Part shown: positions 6,743 to 8,419 of the stretch, one piece after another
Position numbering within the stretch: position 1 is the stretch's first letter
Layout: each line of letters starts with the position of its first letter
Assembly: GCA_002329705.1 (NCBI GenBank)
Contig: DCUC01000005.1
Coordinates: forward strand, 3,628-12,046
Origin: Caryophanales bacterium UBA1424
Lineage (GTDB): Bacteria > Bacillota_I > Bacilli_A > RFN20 > CAG-826
DNA length: 8,419 nt
Reading direction: 5' to 3'
Made by a program: the position numbers and the translations under genes
The notes under the pieces: model-generated
Told to the model about the DNA's origin: nothing
Database searches by the model: none
What the model saw: the letters and a program-made list of their open reading frames with translations, nothing else

Positions 6743-7798
6743 ATGAAAAAAATTCGTTCATTTCTCGCCATCGCCTTATTAGGGATTGTTGCCTTAGCTG
6801 GTTGCGGCGAAACCACCGATTCGAGCGATTCGGTGTCCGAGACATCAACAGAGCCCGTCTCGGAACTCACCATGGCCGCCAGGGAAGCCGTCAAACTCAT
6901 TTTGTATCCAAATATTTCGACGACGGGCGTGACGAGTGATTTTGATCTCATCACCGAGGTCGTCCATCTCGAATACACCTTTGAAGTCAGATATACGGCC
7001 ATTAACGACCTGTACGAGAAGGGCTACACCGAGACATATGTCGCAATTAGCGAAGACGGACTGAAATGTTTGATTACCCCTCCATACAGCAGCGAATTCG
7101 ATGATGAGTATGTAACTTCGCGCATTGTGGCGACCCTCTTCTATGAGGACGTGAGCACGGAAGCGACGAAGAATTTCAATGTTCGCGTCAACGTTTTGAC
7201 GGTTGTCGCGCTCTCCGACCTCTATTCCGCCAATGATGGCGCCGGAATGACGAAAGGCGCGGGCGTAGTTGTCGAAGGCTATTATCTCGGCGAGTTTACC
7301 GGCAACTTATATCAGGGACTCTTTATCGGCGCCGGAACGTCAGCCGTCCTTCTCTACGGTTTGGAAGAAGATGATCTTCCTGAAAACTTATCTACCAGCA
7401 CGATTTTCCGCGTTACCGGCACCATCGACATCTATTACGGTCTGATGGAAATTAAGCCCGATAAAATCGAAGTTCTTGAATCGAGCACGATTGAAGCTCC
7501 CGTCCCCCTCGTCTTAAACGATTCGACGACGATCACTTTTGCTGATCAAAATCGTCTCGTTAACCTTACTGGAACCGTGACCGCAACCGATAAAGGCACA
7601 GGACATTCGGGCATTACAATCACCGTCTCAACCGGAACAAAATCGTTCCAGGTTTACGTTCATAAAACAAACGTCGCTGCCGATCAGGTCGCTCTGTTTA
7701 CCGATGTTGACGTCAGCGATGTCATCACTTTGACGGGTTTTGTCGGTATCTACAGCGGCAATTATCAGATTGTCACTCCGACAATGGTCACCGCCTAA
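6743..7798 (+). CDS. Lipoprotein of unknown function with Ig-like N-terminal region and two OB-like modules
   Basis: I do not recognise a named family for the whole protein. The signal peptide ends at lipobox LAGC (Cys21), followed by a Ser/Thr/Glu-rich linker (22-42), so the mature protein sits on the outer face of the membrane. Residues 46-152 are beta-strand-like and resemble the degenerate bacterial Ig-like domains of surface proteins, ending in TKNFNVRVNV. Residues 173-247 and 271-346 each read as an OB-type barrel and close with the same pattern: VTGTIDIYYGLMEIKP and LTGFVGIYSGNYQIVTP. The upstream nuclease has a matching LTGTITEFNGNLQM. No catalytic motif is visible. A good Shine-Dalgarno (AAAGGAGA, 6728-6735) precedes the ATG, and the gene follows the nuclease by 17 nt, with the operon terminator just after. 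Binding of nucleic acid or another polymer at the surface, or assisting the nuclease, is a guess from context. Confidence 0.8.
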   Translation: MKKIRSFLAIALLGIVALAGCGETTDSSDSVSETSTEPVSELTMAAREAVKLILYPNISTTGVTSDFDLITEVVHLEYTFEVRYTAINDLYEKGYTETYVAISEDGLKCLITPPYSSEFDDEYVTSRIVATLFYEDVSTEATKNFNVRVNVLTVVALSDLYSANDGAGMTKGAGVVVEGYYLGEFTGNLYQGLFIGAGTSAVLLYGLEEDDLPENLSTSTIFRVTGTIDIYYGLMEIKPDKIEVLESSTIEAPVPLVLNDSTTITFADQNRLVNLTGTVTATDKGTGHSGITITVSTGTKSFQVYVHKTNVAADQVALFTDVDVSDVITLTGFVGIYSGNYQIVTPTMVTA

Positions 7799-7817
7799 TT
7801 ATTCCACCATTATTTGC

Positions 7818-7854
7818 AAGGGATTCGCGACTTGTTCTCGAGTCCTTTCTTTTT
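7818..7854 (+). terminator. Rho-independent terminator closing the transporter-nuclease operon
   Basis: The arms at 7818-7830 and 7836-7848 form a 13-position stem, with ten Watson-Crick pairs, two G-U pairs and one mismatch, around the loop CTTGT. The run TTTTT at 7850-7854 follows at once. It starts 19 nt after the stop of the last lipoprotein gene. It separates the operon from the independently promoted gene that follows. Confidence 0.85.
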
Positions 7855-7885
7855 GCGTCTACGCCGAAACCAATTATTCTTATAA

Positions 7886-7914
7886 TTGACTAAGCGCAGC
7901 AGATTTCATATAAT
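7886..7914 (+). promoter_or_regulatory. Sigma-A-type promoter for the zinc-ribbon membrane protein gene
   Basis: TTGACT (7886-7891) and TATAAT (7909-7914) are separated by exactly 17 nt, matching the housekeeping consensus at 11 of 12 positions. Transcription should start near 7920-7922, only about 14 nt before the ATG at 7935. The leader is therefore very short and begins at or inside the ribosome binding site. The promoter lies downstream of the operon terminator, so the gene it serves is a separate unit. No operator-like inverted repeat overlaps it that I can see. Confidence 0.85.
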
Positions 7915-7917
7915 TAC

Positions 7918-7927
7918 AAAGGTAGGA
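7918..7927 (+). promoter_or_regulatory. Ribosome binding site of the zinc-ribbon protein, imperfect
   Basis: AAAGGTAGGA resembles an interrupted Shine-Dalgarno (AAGG and AGG split by T), ending 7 nt before ATG 7935. With the predicted start near 7921, part of it may not be in the transcript, leaving a minimal GGTAGGA leader. Confidence 0.55.
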
Positions 7928-7934
7928 AAATAAT

Positions 7935-8369
7935 ATGTATTATTGCAGATTTTGCGGTCACGAAACCAAAGAAGAATTAGATGCCTGTCCAAAATGCGGT
8001 GAGCTCTTCGGCAAGACGGAACTGACGCATAACGACGCGCGTAAACTTGTGCAAACACTGCACAAAAACGAAACTTTTTCTCGCGAGAAAAGCGATGCCG
8101 CCATGGTTTTTATCATCCTTGGCATCATCTCCTTGATTCTCGGCGCTTTATTCTTTGTCCTCGCTTATAAACTGGCGGATGCAAACGCCTTGGTACGGAC
8201 CCTATCGACGACGGCGTTTGAGTTTTGGGTCGCCCTCTTTCTTCTTGCCGTTGGCGCGACAATTTTAGTTTACGGACTAATCGTTCTTGTCATTCACTTT
8301 TCGCGTTTGAAAAGACTCTCACTTAAAATTGAAGAAATCCGCGCTTTTTATCTCGGAAAAGACCAATAA
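7935..8369 (+). CDS. Small zinc-ribbon protein with two transmembrane segments, function unknown
   Basis: A 144-residue protein. The N-terminus is a compact zinc ribbon with four cysteines in two knuckles (Cys4-x2-Cys7 and Cys18-x2-Cys21, the second reading CPKC). A polar helical stretch (about 29-53) leads to TM1 (about 56-78), a short loop, TM2 (about 97-120), and a basic amphipathic tail (SRLKRLSLKIEEIRAF) that may form a helix or short coiled coil. With an even number of TM segments both termini lie on the same side, most likely the cytoplasm, given the basic tail and reduced cysteines. Zinc-ribbon plus TM proteins of this kind are common in Bacillota and Mycoplasmatota and mostly uncharacterised; no specific function is assigned. 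It has its own promoter and lies after the operon terminator, so it is probably unrelated to the transporter. Confidence 0.85.
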   Translation: MYYCRFCGHETKEELDACPKCGELFGKTELTHNDARKLVQTLHKNETFSREKSDAAMVFIILGIISLILGALFFVLAYKLADANALVRTLSTTAFEFWVALFLLAVGATILVYGLIVLVIHFSRLKRLSLKIEEIRAFYLGKDQ

Positions 8370-8395
8370 CCCTGCCGCTCTTAAAATCGCTATAC

Positions 8396-8419
8396 GCACC
8401 GTTAGCTCAGATGGTAGAG
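8396..8419 (+). tRNA. tRNA gene, 5' end only (anticodon off-window)
   Basis: A 7-nt 5' acceptor arm (GCACCGT, 8396-8402) is followed by T8-A9 and a D-arm. GCTC (8405-8408) pairs with the start of GAG (8417-8419) across the loop AGATGGTA, which contains the invariant A14, GG and A21. This is the standard start of a bacterial tRNA and it continues past the edge, so the anticodon, amino acid and 3' acceptor arm cannot be read. The region 8370-8395 holds no convincing promoter: TAAAAT at 8382 has no -35 partner at the right distance. The tRNA may be read from upstream. Confidence 0.8.

Noticed and set aside
399..7002. Numerous minus-strand and alternate-frame ORFs of 60-105 codons
   Set aside because: All lie inside well-supported genes in other frames, show no recognisable domains and lack convincing ribosome binding sites; they are composition shadows.
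7881..7886. TATAAT overlapping the -35 box as a separate -10 element
   Set aside because: No TTGACA-like element lies about 17 nt upstream (it would fall near 7858-7864, which reads as unrelated sequence). The TATAAT at 7909 has a proper partner.
8382..8387. TAAAAT as a -10 box for the tRNA
   Set aside because: The sequence 16-18 nt upstream does not resemble a -35 box, and the start would fall almost on the tRNA 5' end.
1..8419. Mycoplasma genetic code (TGA as tryptophan)
   Set aside because: All conserved Trp positions are TGG and every gene reads to its expected length in the standard code.
1..8419. CRISPR array, insertion sequence, integrase or phage genes
   Set aside because: No short regularly spaced repeats, no transposase or integrase motifs and no terminal inverted repeats seen. 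The tRNA at the right edge is a potential integration site, but nothing mobile adjoins it here.

Overview
The window holds most of one + strand operon for a binding-protein-dependent ABC importer of the CUT1 (MalFGK2/UgpABCE) type. It is followed by a separate small gene and the 5' end of a tRNA. The Shine-Dalgarno sites are strong, four consecutive genes carry lipoprotein signal peptides, the sigma-A-type promoter matches consensus closely, and there is no sign of an outer membrane. This suggests a Gram-positive-type cell, in Bacillota or a Mycoplasmatota relative such as an Acholeplasma/Izemoplasma-like or gut 'Tenericutes' lineage. All eight genes end in TAA. Tryptophan is encoded by TGG and no TGA interrupts any family match, so the standard bacterial code applies rather than the Mycoplasma code. 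The genus cannot be fixed from this sequence.

Layout: (1) 1-651, the C-terminal two thirds of a MalK/UgpC/MsmK-type ATPase, cut at its ABC signature by the window edge. (2) 654-1574 and 1588-2589, the two CUT1 permeases (UgpA/MalF-like and UgpE/MalG-like), both with recognisable EAA loops. (3) 2638-4047 and 4050-5366, two tandem paralogous substrate-binding lipoproteins of UgpB-like architecture. (4) 5373-6725, a lipoprotein with an intact staphylococcal-nuclease (SNase) domain followed by OB-fold-like modules. (5) 6743-7798, another lipoprotein with an N-terminal Ig-like region and two OB-like modules. Gaps within the operon are 2-48 nt, and a good intrinsic terminator at 7818-7854 closes it. 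(6) A TTGACT-17-TATAAT promoter then drives a zinc-ribbon, two-TM protein at 7935-8369. (7) A tRNA gene starts at about 8396 and runs off the window.

The most interesting point is the gene combination. A surface-anchored nuclease with intact catalytic residues sits in the same transcription unit as an importer with two UgpB-like receptors. By eye the receptors keep the Tyr, Ser, Tyr and Arg positions used by UgpB for phosphate-containing ligands, but lack its ligand-stacking Trp. A reasonable hypothesis is a nucleic-acid scavenging system: the nuclease cuts external DNA/RNA at the cell surface, the OB-module lipoproteins hold nucleic acid, and the transporter takes up phosphorylated products. 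A plain sugar or glycerophosphodiester importer with accessory lipoproteins remains the main alternative.
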